The notes below the pieces were generated by a model. The model saw only the letters and a list, made by a program, of their open reading frames with translations, was not told the origin of the DNA and ran no database searches. A stretch of DNA of 64,000 nt from JALORV01 sp963724365 (GTDB lineage Bacteria > Pseudomonadota > Gammaproteobacteria > Burkholderiales > Burkholderiaceae_F), in the NCBI GenBank assembly GCA_963724365.1, contig CAVRUR010000014.1, positions 62,001 to 126,000 of the forward strand. The letters are read 5' to 3'. Numbering within the stretch: position 1 is the first letter of the stretch; the number at the start of each line of letters is the position of its first letter. Below are positions 31,786 through 40,706 of the stretch, piece after piece. The position numbers and the translations under genes are program-made.

Positions 31786-31974
31786 TCGTTCGCGGTTGAC
31801 GTCAGGAGCGCCGTCGCCACCAGCGTCGCCCGGCCGGCCGGCGACGACATACCGCTCCGAGGCCCACGCCCCGAGGTCGATCAGCTTGCAGCGCTCAGAG
31901 CAGAACGGCCGGAAAGCGTTGTCCTCGGTCCACGGCGTGCGAGCCTCGCACGTGGGGCACTTCACCATCGTCAT
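31627..31974 (-). CDS. yacG: DNA gyrase inhibitor YacG (zinc-finger) with an over-long tail
   Basis: YacG is a small zinc protein that binds GyrB and inhibits gyrase. The N-terminal 40 residues are unmistakable: VKCPTCEARTPW, then FRPFCSERCKLIDLGAWASERY, a CxxC...CxxxC zinc site and the conserved DLGAWA motif. YacG is normally about 60-65 residues, but this frame continues to 115 and runs 159 bases into the convergent Nudix/ThiE gene. A neighbouring frame reaches a TAG right at the end of the Nudix gene (near 31785), so a lost or gained base near 31810 is one explanation. The gene is next to zapD and coaE, its usual partners. Confidence 0.85.
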   Translation of the reverse strand: MTMVKCPTCEARTPWTEDNAFRPFCSERCKLIDLGAWASERYVVAGRPGDAGGDGAPDVNRERLAFRPGRPLERNAVRSHIPSALEISGVESTNRIDGNGCGRNQSSQVDPAHAV

Positions 31975-31980
31975 CGGCGA

Positions 31981-32751
31981 TCAGAAGGCGCAAAGGGCCA
32001 GTTCAAATGGAATGTCGCGATCGACCGAACGCGGTTTGAGGTCGCGATCCTGGGTCATGAACCGTATCCACAGCATGTATTTGTTGGCGCTGATCTCCGG
32101 AATCGCATTCAGCGAGCCGTCGACTCGCACCTGCAGAAGCGCATAGGTCCGGCCCTGCAGCATTTGCTGGAATGAGCCCAGGGCCGCGGTCTGGCGGCTG
32201 CGATGCGCCGTCTCGCGCAGCAGCTTGAGCACGATTCCGAGCGCGGACTGAAACTGCATCATCGGCTGCACCCAGGCCTGGAGGTCGCGCGTGCGGCTGT
32301 CGACATCGCGGGTCAGCCACGCGTGATATGACGGCAGGTCGAACTCGCACGTGCCACCGGGAATGATGGCGCGGCTGCGGATGCTCATCAGCCACTCGTT
32401 GTCGCGGATGTGCTGTCCGGCCTTGCCGGTCGTGGCATTGAGCGCCTGCTGCGCCTGGTCAATGTCGGAAAGCACGGTGGCGAGCGCGGCTTCGGAGACC
32501 TGCGGATTGTTGCGCAGCGCGTTCAGGGTCTGCTTGTGGCGTTCGAGTTCCTGCAGCAGGTCGGACTTCAGGTCGGCACGCGACGTGACCTCGAGGATTT
32601 CGAACAATGTCAGCAGCGCCGTGTGATGGCAGTAGGCGTGCTGCTCGCCGCAGAAGTACAGCAACTTGTCGAAGAGGTCTTCGAGCCGCAGCAGCGTGCG
32701 TATCCGTTCGCTGAACGGATACTCGTACAGAACCAGACTGTCGATCGACAT
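31981..32751 (-). CDS. zapD: Cell division protein ZapD
   Basis: ZapD binds the C-terminal peptide of FtsZ and bundles protofilaments. The intact 256-residue protein begins MSIDSLVLYEYPFSERIRTLLRLEDLFDKL, matching the family, and continues with alpha-helical segments and a beta-rich C-terminal region (LLQVRVDGSLNAIPEISANKYMLWIRFM). I preferred ATG 32751 to the in-frame ATG at 32796 because the family starts near LYEYPF. It lies 34 bases after coaE in the run pilB-pilC-pilD-coaE-zapD-yacG, conserved in beta- and gammaproteobacteria. Confidence 0.94.
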   Translation of the reverse strand: MSIDSLVLYEYPFSERIRTLLRLEDLFDKLLYFCGEQHAYCHHTALLTLFEILEVTSRADLKSDLLQELERHKQTLNALRNNPQVSEAALATVLSDIDQAQQALNATTGKAGQHIRDNEWLMSIRSRAIIPGGTCEFDLPSYHAWLTRDVDSRTRDLQAWVQPMMQFQSALGIVLKLLRETAHRSRQTAALGSFQQMLQGRTYALLQVRVDGSLNAIPEISANKYMLWIRFMTQDRDLKPRSVDRDIPFELALCAF

Positions 32752-32785
32752 GGACGCCGTAAGCGCGGGGATGCGGTCGACGATA

Positions 32786-33418
32786 TCACAGGCCATTGCG
32801 AAGGGCGGGGTCCCGTGCCCATTCGAGGTAGTGCCTGTGCAGTACAGCCACGCGCGACTCGATATCGGCCCTGGGCGCCTCGTTGTAGAGCACATCGTCT
32901 GCGATCGCGAGGCGCGATTCCCGAGTCGCCTGCGCATGAAGTATCGCGCGTGCGGTCGCCTCATCCATCCCCGGCCGCGCGGCAACACGGGAGATCTGTG
33001 TGGACTCGGCGCAATCGACAACGAGAATCCGCTGCACCCGCGACTTCCAGTCGCCCGATTCGACGAGCAGCGGGATCACGAAGACGATGTACGGGACGCG
33101 GGTGGACAACGCAATTGCGCGTTGCTCCGCCGCTGTACGCACCCGAGGATGCAGGATCGCTTCGAGCCGGTGGCGTACGTCAGCGTCGCCAAACGCGCGC
33201 GCGCGCATCCAGGCGCGATCGAGTCCGCCATCGGCGGCGATGGCCTCGGATCCGAACTCTCTTCTGAGCGCCTCGACAGCGGTGCCTGACGGCGCGATCA
33301 GTTCGTGCACGAGTGCGTCGGCATCGACGATTCCTGCACCAAGCTGCTGCAGCATCGCGGAAATGGTGCTCTTGCCGCTGCCGATACCTCCGGTCAGGCC
33401 GATGGAGTAGGTCGGCAT
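32786..33418 (-). CDS. coaE: Dephospho-CoA kinase
   Basis: CoaE phosphorylates dephospho-CoA in the last step of coenzyme A synthesis. The 210-residue protein has the P-loop GLTGGIGSGKSTI at residues 6-18, DADALVHEL, LEAILHPRV and PLLVESGDWKSRVQRILVVDC, all typical of the family. The ATG at 33418 shares one base with the TGA of pilD (TGATG), so translation is coupled. A longer in-frame extension upstream (to 33604) overlaps pilD and is not used. The frame is intact. Confidence 0.95.
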   Translation of the reverse strand: MPTYSIGLTGGIGSGKSTISAMLQQLGAGIVDADALVHELIAPSGTAVEALRREFGSEAIAADGGLDRAWMRARAFGDADVRHRLEAILHPRVRTAAEQRAIALSTRVPYIVFVIPLLVESGDWKSRVQRILVVDCAESTQISRVAARPGMDEATARAILHAQATRESRLAIADDVLYNEAPRADIESRVAVLHRHYLEWARDPALRNGL

Positions 33419-34260
33419 CAGCCCGGAACGAACAGGCCCGTCAGACGATCGCCGACAAGCATCACGATGAAACCGGCCGTGGCCAGATACGGTCCGAACG
33501 GAATGGGAATCTCGCGGCCGCGGCGCGCCAGCACGATCAGCACGATGCCGACTGCGGCGCCCACGACCGATGACAGCAGGACGATCGGCAATAGCGCTTT
33601 CCACCCCAACCAGGCGCCCAGCGCGGCGAGCAGTTTGAAGTCGCCGTAGCCCATGCCCTCCTTGCCGGTGGCCAGCTTGAAGGCCCAGTAGATCGACCAG
33701 AGTGAAAGGTAGCCGACGATCGAGCCTGTCACGGCGTCTCGCAGGCTGACGCCGGGTATGAGGCCGAGAAGATTCGCAATCAGCCCCAGCCAGAGGAGGG
33801 GCAGAGTCAGGTCATCGGGAAGCAGTGTCGTATCCGCATCGATGAATGTCAGCGCGATCAGCGTCCACGTGAAAATCAGCAGCACGCCGGCGGTCCAGCC
33901 GAAGCCGAACTTCCAGGCTACGAGCGCCGACAGGATTGCCGTGAGCGCTTCGACGATCGGATAGCGCGGCGAGATTCGTGCGCTGCAGTTCGCACACCGG
34001 CCTCCCAGCACGAGCCAGGACACCACAGGAATATTGTCGCGCGCACGTATCGGTGTCTTGCAGGCAGGGCACTGCGAGCGCGGCACCAGCAGGTTGTAGC
34101 GCCCGTGTTCGGGCAGCTCCTTGCCTTCGAGTTCGGCGCACTGGGCTCGCCACTCGTTGTCCATCATCCGTGGAAGGCGATGGATGACGACGTTCAGGAA
34201 GGAGCCGATCGTCAGGCCGACAATGGCCGCGACGACGATGAACTGCGTATCTTCGAGCAC
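33418..34260 (-). CDS. pilD: Prepilin peptidase / N-methyltransferase PilD
   Basis: PilD cleaves type IV prepilins and methylates the new N-terminus. It is a 280-residue polytopic membrane protein with the cytoplasmic zinc loop CPACK...CANCS (residues 64-92) and the two catalytic Asp motifs, FIDADTTLLPDDLTLP and GMGYGDFKLLAALGAWLG. It forms an operon with pilC and pilB in the order pilB-pilC-pilD, with 40 bases to pilC, and overlaps coaE by one base. Intact frame. Confidence 0.96.
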   Translation of the reverse strand: MLEDTQFIVVAAIVGLTIGSFLNVVIHRLPRMMDNEWRAQCAELEGKELPEHGRYNLLVPRSQCPACKTPIRARDNIPVVSWLVLGGRCANCSARISPRYPIVEALTAILSALVAWKFGFGWTAGVLLIFTWTLIALTFIDADTTLLPDDLTLPLLWLGLIANLLGLIPGVSLRDAVTGSIVGYLSLWSIYWAFKLATGKEGMGYGDFKLLAALGAWLGWKALLPIVLLSSVVGAAVGIVLIVLARRGREIPIPFGPYLATAGFIVMLVGDRLTGLFVPG

Positions 34261-34300
34261 GAAATGAAACGGGCCGCTCGAAGGACCTGCTAGCGCAGGT

Positions 34301-35536
34301 TCAGACGACCTGGCCGAGCTTGAAGATCGGCATGTAAATGGCTATGACGATGCCACCGATGACCACGCCGAGAATCACCATGATCAGTGGTTCCATCAGG
34401 CTGGACAGCGCGTCCACGGTTTCGTCCACCTCGCGTTCGTAGTAGTCGGCGACCTTGGACAGCATCGAGTCGAGCGAACCGGATTCTTCACCGATCTGGG
34501 TCATCTGGACGGCCATGTTCGGAAACACGCCGGTGTTCTGCATGGCCTGCGCCAGGCTGGTACCGACGTTGACTTCGGTCTGCACCGATTTTGTCGCTTC
34601 TTTGTAGACGTAGTTGCCTGAGGCAGGACCCACGGAATCAAGGGCTTCTACCAGCGGCACGCCAGCGGCGAAGGTTGTCGCCAGCGTGCGGCTCCATCGG
34701 GCAATCGAAGCCTTCTGCAGCATTTCACCCAGCACCGGCAGCTTGAGCAGTGTTCGGTCGACGATAGCTTGAACCTTGGGTGATCGTCTCCACGCCTGCA
34801 CCAGGAAATAGATGCCGCCGAACAAGGTCCCAAACACGATGTACCAGTAACTTACAAGGAAGTCCGACATCGCGATGACGACAAGTGTCGGCGCCGGCAG
34901 ATCGGCACCGAAACTCGTAAACACGTTCTTGAACGAGGGGATAACGAAGATCATGATGATCGCCGTGACCAAGATTGCGACCATGATGATCGTGATTGGG
35001 TAAAAAAGTGCCTTCTTGATCTTCCCCTTCAGCGCGATCGTTTTCTCCTGGTACATCGCCAGGCGATCGAGCAGGGTTTCGAGAATACCGGCCTGCTCGC
35101 CGGCGGCCACCAGATTGCAGAACAGCGGATCGAAGTAGAGCGGGTACTTGCGGAAGGCCTGATTCAGGCTCGTGCCGGTCTCGACGTCCATGCGGATGTC
35201 GTTCATCAATCGCGCCATCGAGGGATTCGCGTGACCACGACCGACGATATCGAATGACTGCATCAGCGGCACGCCGGCCTTCAGCATCGTCGAGAGCTGA
35301 CGAGTGAAGAGCGCGAGGTCCTTGCCCGTAATCTTGCGGCCGCGAGAAAACGACTGCTTCTTGATCTTGCTGACCATGACGCCGCGGCGCCGCAGCGATG
35401 CTGCAACGACCGACTCGCCGCCTGCCCGCATTTCGCCCTTGACCACACGGCCGTTCTTGTCGCGCCCCTCCCAATGGAAGACGGACTCTCTCACTTCTGC
35501 GCGGGGCTTGGGCTTTGCAACTGCTCCGGTGGCCAT
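34301..35536 (-). CDS. pilC: Type IV pilus inner-membrane platform protein PilC
   Basis: PilC is the membrane platform on which the PilB and PilT motors act. The 411-residue protein has two GspF/T2SF domains, each with ALFTRQLSTMLKAGVPLMQSF- or RWSRTLATTFAAGVPLVEAL-type repeats, a pair of central membrane helices (TIIMVAILVTAIIMIFVIPSF) and a C-terminal helix (PLIMVILGVVIGGIVIAIYMPIF). The N-terminus VFHWEGRDKNGRVVKGEMRA is typical. It lies 23 bases after pilB. The frame is intact. Confidence 0.95.
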   Translation of the reverse strand: MATGAVAKPKPRAEVRESVFHWEGRDKNGRVVKGEMRAGGESVVAASLRRRGVMVSKIKKQSFSRGRKITGKDLALFTRQLSTMLKAGVPLMQSFDIVGRGHANPSMARLMNDIRMDVETGTSLNQAFRKYPLYFDPLFCNLVAAGEQAGILETLLDRLAMYQEKTIALKGKIKKALFYPITIIMVAILVTAIIMIFVIPSFKNVFTSFGADLPAPTLVVIAMSDFLVSYWYIVFGTLFGGIYFLVQAWRRSPKVQAIVDRTLLKLPVLGEMLQKASIARWSRTLATTFAAGVPLVEALDSVGPASGNYVYKEATKSVQTEVNVGTSLAQAMQNTGVFPNMAVQMTQIGEESGSLDSMLSKVADYYEREVDETVDALSSLMEPLIMVILGVVIGGIVIAIYMPIFKLGQVV

Positions 35537-35559
35537 GTTGACGTCTCTCCTGCCTTACA

Positions 35560-37308
35560 TCATTCGTTGGTGCATCCGAGCACCTCGTCGATTGACGTGA
35601 TGCCCGCCTTGACCTTGATCAACCCGGACTGGCGCAGATCACGCACGCCGTTTGCTGCCGCCTCGCGCGCAATCTCAGGCGCTGTCGCAAGACGCAGAAT
35701 CATGTCCTGCATTGTCTCGGTGATCGGCATTACCTGATAGATTCCCAGCCTGCCCTTGTAACCACTGCCCTTGCATTTTTCGCAGCCTACTGCCTTGTAC
35801 GGTATCCAGTTGCCGTCGAGGTCCTCGCCCCGGAAACCCGCTGTGACCAGGGCGTCCTTCTTGACCTCGGCCGGTTGTTTGCATGCGCAGAGTTTGCGGG
35901 CGAGGCGCTGGGCGGTGATCAGGATAACGCTGGAGGCGACGTTGAAGGGTGCAACCCCCATGTTCTGCAGTCGCACCAGTGTGCCCGGGGCATCGTTCGT
36001 ATGCAGTGTCGACAGCACCATGTGTCCGGTTTGCGCGGCCTTGATCGCGATGTCGGCGGTTTCGAGGTCGCGGATCTCGCCCACCATGATGATGTCCGGG
36101 TCCTGACGCAGGAACGCGCGCAAGGAATTTGCGAAGGTCAGCCCGGCCTTTTCGTTCACATTGACCTGGTTGATGCCTGCGAGCTGGATTTCCGCCGGAT
36201 CTTCCGCCGTGGAGATGTTGACGCCCGGCTGATTCAGGATATTCAGGCAGGTGTACAAAGACACGGTCTTGCCGGAACCGGTCGGCCCGGTTACCAGCAC
36301 CATGCCGTATGGCCGCTGAACCGCATCCAGCAGGACTTCCTTCTGGTCCGGCTCGTATCCGAGGGCCTCGATGCCGAGTTTCGCCTGCGATGGGTCGAGA
36401 ATCCGCATCACGATCTTCTCGCCGAACATCGTCGGCAAGGTACTGACGCGGAAATCGATCGCGCGCTGGCCGGAGAGCGCGAGCTTCATCCGTCCGTCCT
36501 GAGGCACACGCTTCTCGGAAATGTCCAGCCGCGAAACGACCTTGATGCGGGTTGACAGGCGTTCACGTATCGCCAGAGGTGGCTGCGCGATCTCGCGCAG
36601 TACTCCGTCGATGCGGAAGCGGACGCGATAGAACTTCTCGTAGGGCTCGAAGTGCAGATCGGATGCGCCCTCGCCGATCGCATCGAGCAGCAGCTTCTGC
36701 AGGAAACGGACGACCGGAGCGTCATCGACCTCTACCTGTGCCGCTTCGTCTGCAGTTGCTTGCTCCGGGCTCTCGCCCAGCAAATCGTCGAAATTGACAT
36801 CGTCGCTGCCGACCATGTCCTCGAGCTTCTGATTGACCGACTGAGCCTGCGACTCGACCAGGCGCAGCAGCTTGTCGTGCTCGACGACGATGACGTCGAG
36901 CGCCAACTGGGTCTGGAACTTGACCTGGTCAAGCGCCGGAAAGTTCGTCGGATCCGAGACGGCGATCGCGAGCCGGTTGCCGCGCTTGCGCAACGCCAGC
37001 ACGCGCTGTGTGGCGATGAGCTTCTTGTCGATGATGTCGCGCGGAAGCTGCTCGAGGTCGACCGCGGACAGATCCAGCATCGGGTGACCGAATGTCTCGG
37101 CCGCGAACTTGGCGACACCGCTCGCGGTCAGTCCCGTCACATCCGCAGAGTTGATCAGCTCGTCGATGAACTGGGTGTTTGCCTGCGCGGCCTTGCGTGC
37201 AAAGTTCTCGGCCCGGTCCGGGCGCAGCTTTCCCTGCTGGACAAGTGCACGCGCGAGACCGGTGAGGGCCCCTGCGGCGGCGCCAGGACCTTGCGTTACG
37301 GCAGACAT
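35560..37308 (-). CDS. pilB: Type IV pilus assembly ATPase PilB
   Basis: PilB powers pilus extension. The 582-residue protein has the N-terminal T2SSE/MshEN domain (residues 15-170), then the hexameric ATPase core with Walker A GPTGSGKTVSLYTCL (near residue 343), STAEDPAEIQLAGINQVNVN (Asp box), Walker B IIMVGEIRDLETADIAI and the His box GHMVLSTLHTNDAPGTL. The zinc-binding tetracysteine element is CACK...CEKCKGSGYKGRLGIYQVM. It is the first gene of pilBCD. A TATAAC hexamer on the minus strand at 37347-37352 could be its -10, without a good -35. Confidence 0.97.
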   Translation of the reverse strand: MSAVTQGPGAAAGALTGLARALVQQGKLRPDRAENFARKAAQANTQFIDELINSADVTGLTASGVAKFAAETFGHPMLDLSAVDLEQLPRDIIDKKLIATQRVLALRKRGNRLAIAVSDPTNFPALDQVKFQTQLALDVIVVEHDKLLRLVESQAQSVNQKLEDMVGSDDVNFDDLLGESPEQATADEAAQVEVDDAPVVRFLQKLLLDAIGEGASDLHFEPYEKFYRVRFRIDGVLREIAQPPLAIRERLSTRIKVVSRLDISEKRVPQDGRMKLALSGQRAIDFRVSTLPTMFGEKIVMRILDPSQAKLGIEALGYEPDQKEVLLDAVQRPYGMVLVTGPTGSGKTVSLYTCLNILNQPGVNISTAEDPAEIQLAGINQVNVNEKAGLTFANSLRAFLRQDPDIIMVGEIRDLETADIAIKAAQTGHMVLSTLHTNDAPGTLVRLQNMGVAPFNVASSVILITAQRLARKLCACKQPAEVKKDALVTAGFRGEDLDGNWIPYKAVGCEKCKGSGYKGRLGIYQVMPITETMQDMILRLATAPEIAREAAANGVRDLRQSGLIKVKAGITSIDEVLGCTNE

Positions 37309-37486
37309 GGGATGGTGCTGTCCCTGGGGGATCCGATGGGACCCAAGTTATAGCGGGCGGGCACTTCTCACGAAGCAAAAAGATACTGCCGATAAGGCCC
37401 GGATTTGTAAAGCTTAACTCCCGCAAACAAGGCAAGCCGAACGAGCACACCTTCACGCTTCGTCAGGCCGCGTCTTGCAGTGCGCA

Positions 37487-38779
37487 TTAGGCCCTTCGGC
37501 GCTGGGTACTCGCCGGGCGAAACCGCACAATCCGGGCGCTCCGGATGGCGTGCTCGTCGATCTGTACGACTTCGATCAGCACGTCGCCGAAGCGTACACA
37601 GCACGGCGCGTCGGGGATCTCCTCGAGGCGCTCGACGAGCAAGCCATTGAGGGTCTTCGGTCCATCGAGCGGCAGTCTGAGCCCCAGGCGACGATTCAGC
37701 TCACGCAGCGTGATACCACCCTCGACCAGCACGGTGCCATGGGCACCCCAATCCAAGTGCGTACCCGACGATGGCATTCGCGTGGTGAACTCGCCCACGA
37801 TTTCCTCAATGATGTCTTCGAGTGTCACGAGACCCCGCACCTCGCCATACTCGTCGACCACCAGACCAAGACGCTGCTGGTTGTCCTGGAAGAGCTGCAA
37901 TTGCTGGAAGAGCGGAGTGCCACTGGGGATGTAGTAGGGCTGTGCGAGTGTTCCCCGCAGTGCTTCGATCGAGAAGTCGTCACTCGAGAGCATCGGAAGC
38001 AGTTTGCGCACCAGAAGGATCCCGACCGTGCGGTTGATGTCGCCCTCGTGAACTGGAAGTTTGTTGTGGTAACAGGTTCGAAGCTGCTCGAGTACGACGT
38101 GACGCGGCTCCAGCAGGTTGAGCGATTCGATACGCGCTCGAGGCGACATCACGTCATCGACCGACAGCTGCTCCAGTTCGAACAGGTTGAGTAGGATGCT
38201 GCGGTGCTTGCCGGGGATGAAGTTTCCGCCTTCAAGCACAAGCGTCCGCAGTTCTTCCGCCGTCAATCGGGTTGCGTCGCCACCTCGCACCGACGGCACG
38301 CGCAGCAGCCACAGCAGCGACTTGACGAACAGGTTGACGAACCAGACGACGGGCCGGAACACCGCCAGCAGGATCTTCAGCGGATGGCTGGCCGGCAGCG
38401 CAATCTTCTCCGGATAGGTGGCGCCGATGACTTTCGGCGTGATCTCGGCAAAGACGAGGATCAGGAACGTCACGACTCCAGTAGCGGCCAGGAGCGCCCA
38501 CTCGTTGTCCCCGACGAACCGGATCGCCATCGCCGTGACGAGAGCCGTGGCCGCGGCGTTGACGAGGTTGTTGCCCAGCAGAATCGTGCCGAGCAGTCTG
38601 TCGGTGTGCTCGAGGAGGTCCTGGACTCGGATAGCCGAACGATGGCCCGCGCGGGCCATGTGCCGCAGCCGCAGGCGGCTGAGCGCCATCATGGCGGTCT
38701 CGGAGATCGAGAAGAAGGCCGAAATCAGCAGCAGTATTGCGAGGCCGACCAGTTCGACCCAGAGGGGTAATTCGTCCAC
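37487..38779 (-). CDS. CNNM/CorC-family membrane protein (DUF21, CBS pair, CorC_HlyC)
   Basis: The 430-residue protein has a DUF21 domain with four membrane helices (LVGLAILLLISAFFSISETAMMAL..., TGVVTFLILVFAEITPKVIGATYP), a CBS pair (VDDVMSPRARIESL, LVVDEYGEVRGLVTLEDIIEEIVGEF) and a C-terminal transporter-associated domain. Relatives (YfjD, CorB/CorC) act in magnesium and cobalt efflux; the hemolysin label in some databases is historic. The specific substrate cannot be read from sequence. It is a lone minus-strand gene between pilB and tRNA-Pro, with an intact frame. Confidence 0.9.
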   Translation of the reverse strand: MDELPLWVELVGLAILLLISAFFSISETAMMALSRLRLRHMARAGHRSAIRVQDLLEHTDRLLGTILLGNNLVNAAATALVTAMAIRFVGDNEWALLAATGVVTFLILVFAEITPKVIGATYPEKIALPASHPLKILLAVFRPVVWFVNLFVKSLLWLLRVPSVRGGDATRLTAEELRTLVLEGGNFIPGKHRSILLNLFELEQLSVDDVMSPRARIESLNLLEPRHVVLEQLRTCYHNKLPVHEGDINRTVGILLVRKLLPMLSSDDFSIEALRGTLAQPYYIPSGTPLFQQLQLFQDNQQRLGLVVDEYGEVRGLVTLEDIIEEIVGEFTTRMPSSGTHLDWGAHGTVLVEGGITLRELNRRLGLRLPLDGPKTLNGLLVERLEEIPDAPCCVRFGDVLIEVVQIDEHAIRSARIVRFRPASTQRRRA

Positions 38780-38829
38780 GCGCCGGGGGCCGGGAATTAC
38801 CCGATCAGAAGGGAAGAGAGGAAGTGAAG

Positions 38830-38906
38830 TGGTCGGGGTGAGAGGATTTGAACCTCCGACTCCTGCGTCCCGAACGCAGTACTCTACCAGGCTGAGCTAC
38901 ACCCCG
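38830..38906 (-). tRNA. tRNA-Pro (anticodon CGG)
   Basis: On the minus strand a 7-bp acceptor stem (CGGGGTG with CACCCCG), a D arm, an anticodon stem CTGCG/CGCAG with loop TTCGGGA (anticodon CGG, reading codon CCG) and a T arm with GGTTCAAATCC form a full cloverleaf. The CCA end is encoded (38830-38832). Confidence 0.97.
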
Positions 38907-38949
38907 ACGGTCGCGTGGCACGCCAACGCTGTGTGCGTGATCGGAGGAT

Positions 38950-40008
38950 TTACCGATCGCGGCCTACCGCGAAAGTCAGCAAGTTTAGCAAAGAATCCCG
39001 ATACACCGAGGCAGGAAGCTCGCGTATCGCGCGGTCGGCTATCTCGACTTCCCGGCTGGCAAGGCTTCCAGAATAGGCGATCGAGCCGTTGTCCGCCACG
39101 ATGCGGGCGATCGCGTCAAAGTCGCCGTGACCCTCCCGTACCGCATGCACGACGAGTTCGCGTTGCTCGGCCGTGGCACTGCGCAGCGCATGAATCAGTG
39201 GCAAGGTGACTTTGCCTTCGCGCAAGTCGTCGCCCAGTCGCTTGCCGATGTCCTCCGTGTGGCCCGAGTAGTCGAGCATGTCGTCGACGATCTGGAACGC
39301 ACGGCCCAGTGATGCGCCGTATTTTGCGCAGCGCTCTTCGGTCGAGCCATCGGCGTCGGCCAGAACCGCGGCTATGCGGGCTCCCGCCTCGAACAGCGTT
39401 GCGGTCTTGCGCTCGACCACGCTGAAATAGCGCTCTTCGTTCACCGATGGATCATGGACGTTGAGCAGTTGCAGGACCTCGCCCTCGGCGATCCGATTGG
39501 TGGCATCTGCCAGGATCCGCATGACCCGCATGCTTCCGGCATCGACCATCATCTGGAACGACCGCGAGTACAGGAAGTCACCCACGAGGACACTGGCGGC
39601 GTTGCCGAACCGGGCGTTGGCGGTGGTTCGGCCCCGCCGCAGATCGGACTCGTCGACGACATCATCATGCAGTAGCGTCGCCGTGTGGATGAACTCGATG
39701 ACCGCAGCCAGCAGCACATGGGCTGTTCCACGGTATCCGAGCGCGCGGGCAATCAGGAGTACGACAGCCGGACGAAGCCGCTTACCGCCTGCGCCAATGA
39801 TGTAGTCGGCAATCGTATTGATCAACACGACATCGGAACTGAGGCGCTCCCGGATGATGGCGTCGACAGCCTGCATGTCGGCCGCGATCGGCGCGAGCAG
39901 GGTCTTGAGGTCCGGAGTCGTCGTGCCGATTGCCGACGGCTGCTCGGGCGTCGCCGCGAACGCCGAGCTGTCCGTCCTAGACTCGTGTCGCAGGGGAGGG
40001 CGCTCCAT
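38950..40008 (-). CDS. ispB: Octaprenyl / polyprenyl diphosphate synthase
   Basis: IspB elongates farnesyl diphosphate with isopentenyl diphosphate to make the side chain of ubiquinone. The two aspartate-rich motifs are LLHDDVVDESDLRRG and FQIVDDMLDYSG; GGKRLRPAVVLL and the LVGDFLYSRSFQMMV segment are typical of IspB. I chose ATG 40008 (about 352 residues) rather than an earlier in-frame ATG that would extend into the promoter of rplU. There is no ribosome binding site before 40008, but a TATAAT lies only six bases upstream, so a leaderless mRNA is possible. It is divergent from rplU-rpmA-obgE, the usual arrangement in proteobacteria. Confidence 0.93.
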   Translation of the reverse strand: MERPPLRHESRTDSSAFAATPEQPSAIGTTTPDLKTLLAPIAADMQAVDAIIRERLSSDVVLINTIADYIIGAGGKRLRPAVVLLIARALGYRGTAHVLLAAVIEFIHTATLLHDDVVDESDLRRGRTTANARFGNAASVLVGDFLYSRSFQMMVDAGSMRVMRILADATNRIAEGEVLQLLNVHDPSVNEERYFSVVERKTATLFEAGARIAAVLADADGSTEERCAKYGASLGRAFQIVDDMLDYSGHTEDIGKRLGDDLREGKVTLPLIHALRSATAEQRELVVHAVREGHGDFDAIARIVADNGSIAYSGSLASREVEIADRAIRELPASVYRDSLLNLLTFAVGRDR

Positions 40009-40359
40009 CGGGGCATTATAGGAGCGCCCTTCGACGGGCCCGGCTCCCAGAGTGTGTCGGCTGACCAACGTCACCGCGGCCACCTTGAGTTTGACGCCTG
40101 CCCCGAGAAAGTGTGATAATTCAAAGCTTTCCGGCAGCCGCCCTGTCCGGTACATCATCCTCGGCCGTCGACGCTGCACTGCACTGTAGTGCCGGACCCT
40201 CGCTGGGTTGCTCTCTTGTTTGGGAACAGCGAACGCGACGCCTCGAATATTGACAACGGGCGGCCGTGGGCAGGACGGGTTGTTTGAGGGAAGTTTCAGT
40301 CTGAAAAATGGTTTTGCTTCGCGCGGCCCATGGGGTCGGTGAAGCGTGGGAGCTTGACG
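40009..40359 (+). promoter_or_regulatory. Divergent ispB / rplU control region with a long rplU leader
   Basis: TTGACG (40091-40096) and GATAAT (40115-40120), 18 bases apart, form a good sigma-70 promoter for rplU, leaving a leader of about 230 bases. On the minus strand TATAAT (40015-40020) lies six bases before the ispB ATG. The leader holds no gene; the region near 40240-40320 is AT-richer. Confidence 0.6.
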
Positions 40360-40671
40360 ATGTATGCGGTGATCAAGACAGGTGGCAAACAGTACCGGGT
40401 CGCTGCCGGTGACACTTTGAAGGTGGAATCACTGGCGGTGGATGTCGGTCAGCAGGTCAAGCTGCCGGAGGTCCTTGCCGTGGTCGATGGCGGCAACCTC
40501 AAGACGGGCACTCCGCTGATTCCGGGAGCCGCGGTCGTCGCGACCGTGCTGGCGCATGGCCGGCGCGACAAAGTCACGATTTTCAAGATGCAGCGGCGCA
40601 AGCACTTCCAGAAGCACGCCGGGCATCGTCAGAATTTCACCGAGTTGCGCATCGATTCGATCGCGGCCTGA
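40360..40671 (+). CDS. rplU: 50S ribosomal protein L21
   Basis: The 103-residue protein MYAVIKTGGKQYRVAAGDTLKVE...VTIFKMQRRKHFQKHAGHRQNFTELRI is a full-length L21; the KxxRRKxxxKxxGHRQ-type signature is present. I chose ATG 40360, where the family starts, over the in-frame ATG at 40330. It is followed after 35 bases by rpmA. The frame is intact. Confidence 0.97.
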   Translation: MYAVIKTGGKQYRVAAGDTLKVESLAVDVGQQVKLPEVLAVVDGGNLKTGTPLIPGAAVVATVLAHGRRDKVTIFKMQRRKHFQKHAGHRQNFTELRIDSIAA

Positions 40672-40706
40672 AACCTTAGATAGCTAGCTGATAGAGCGAG
40701 AGCACG

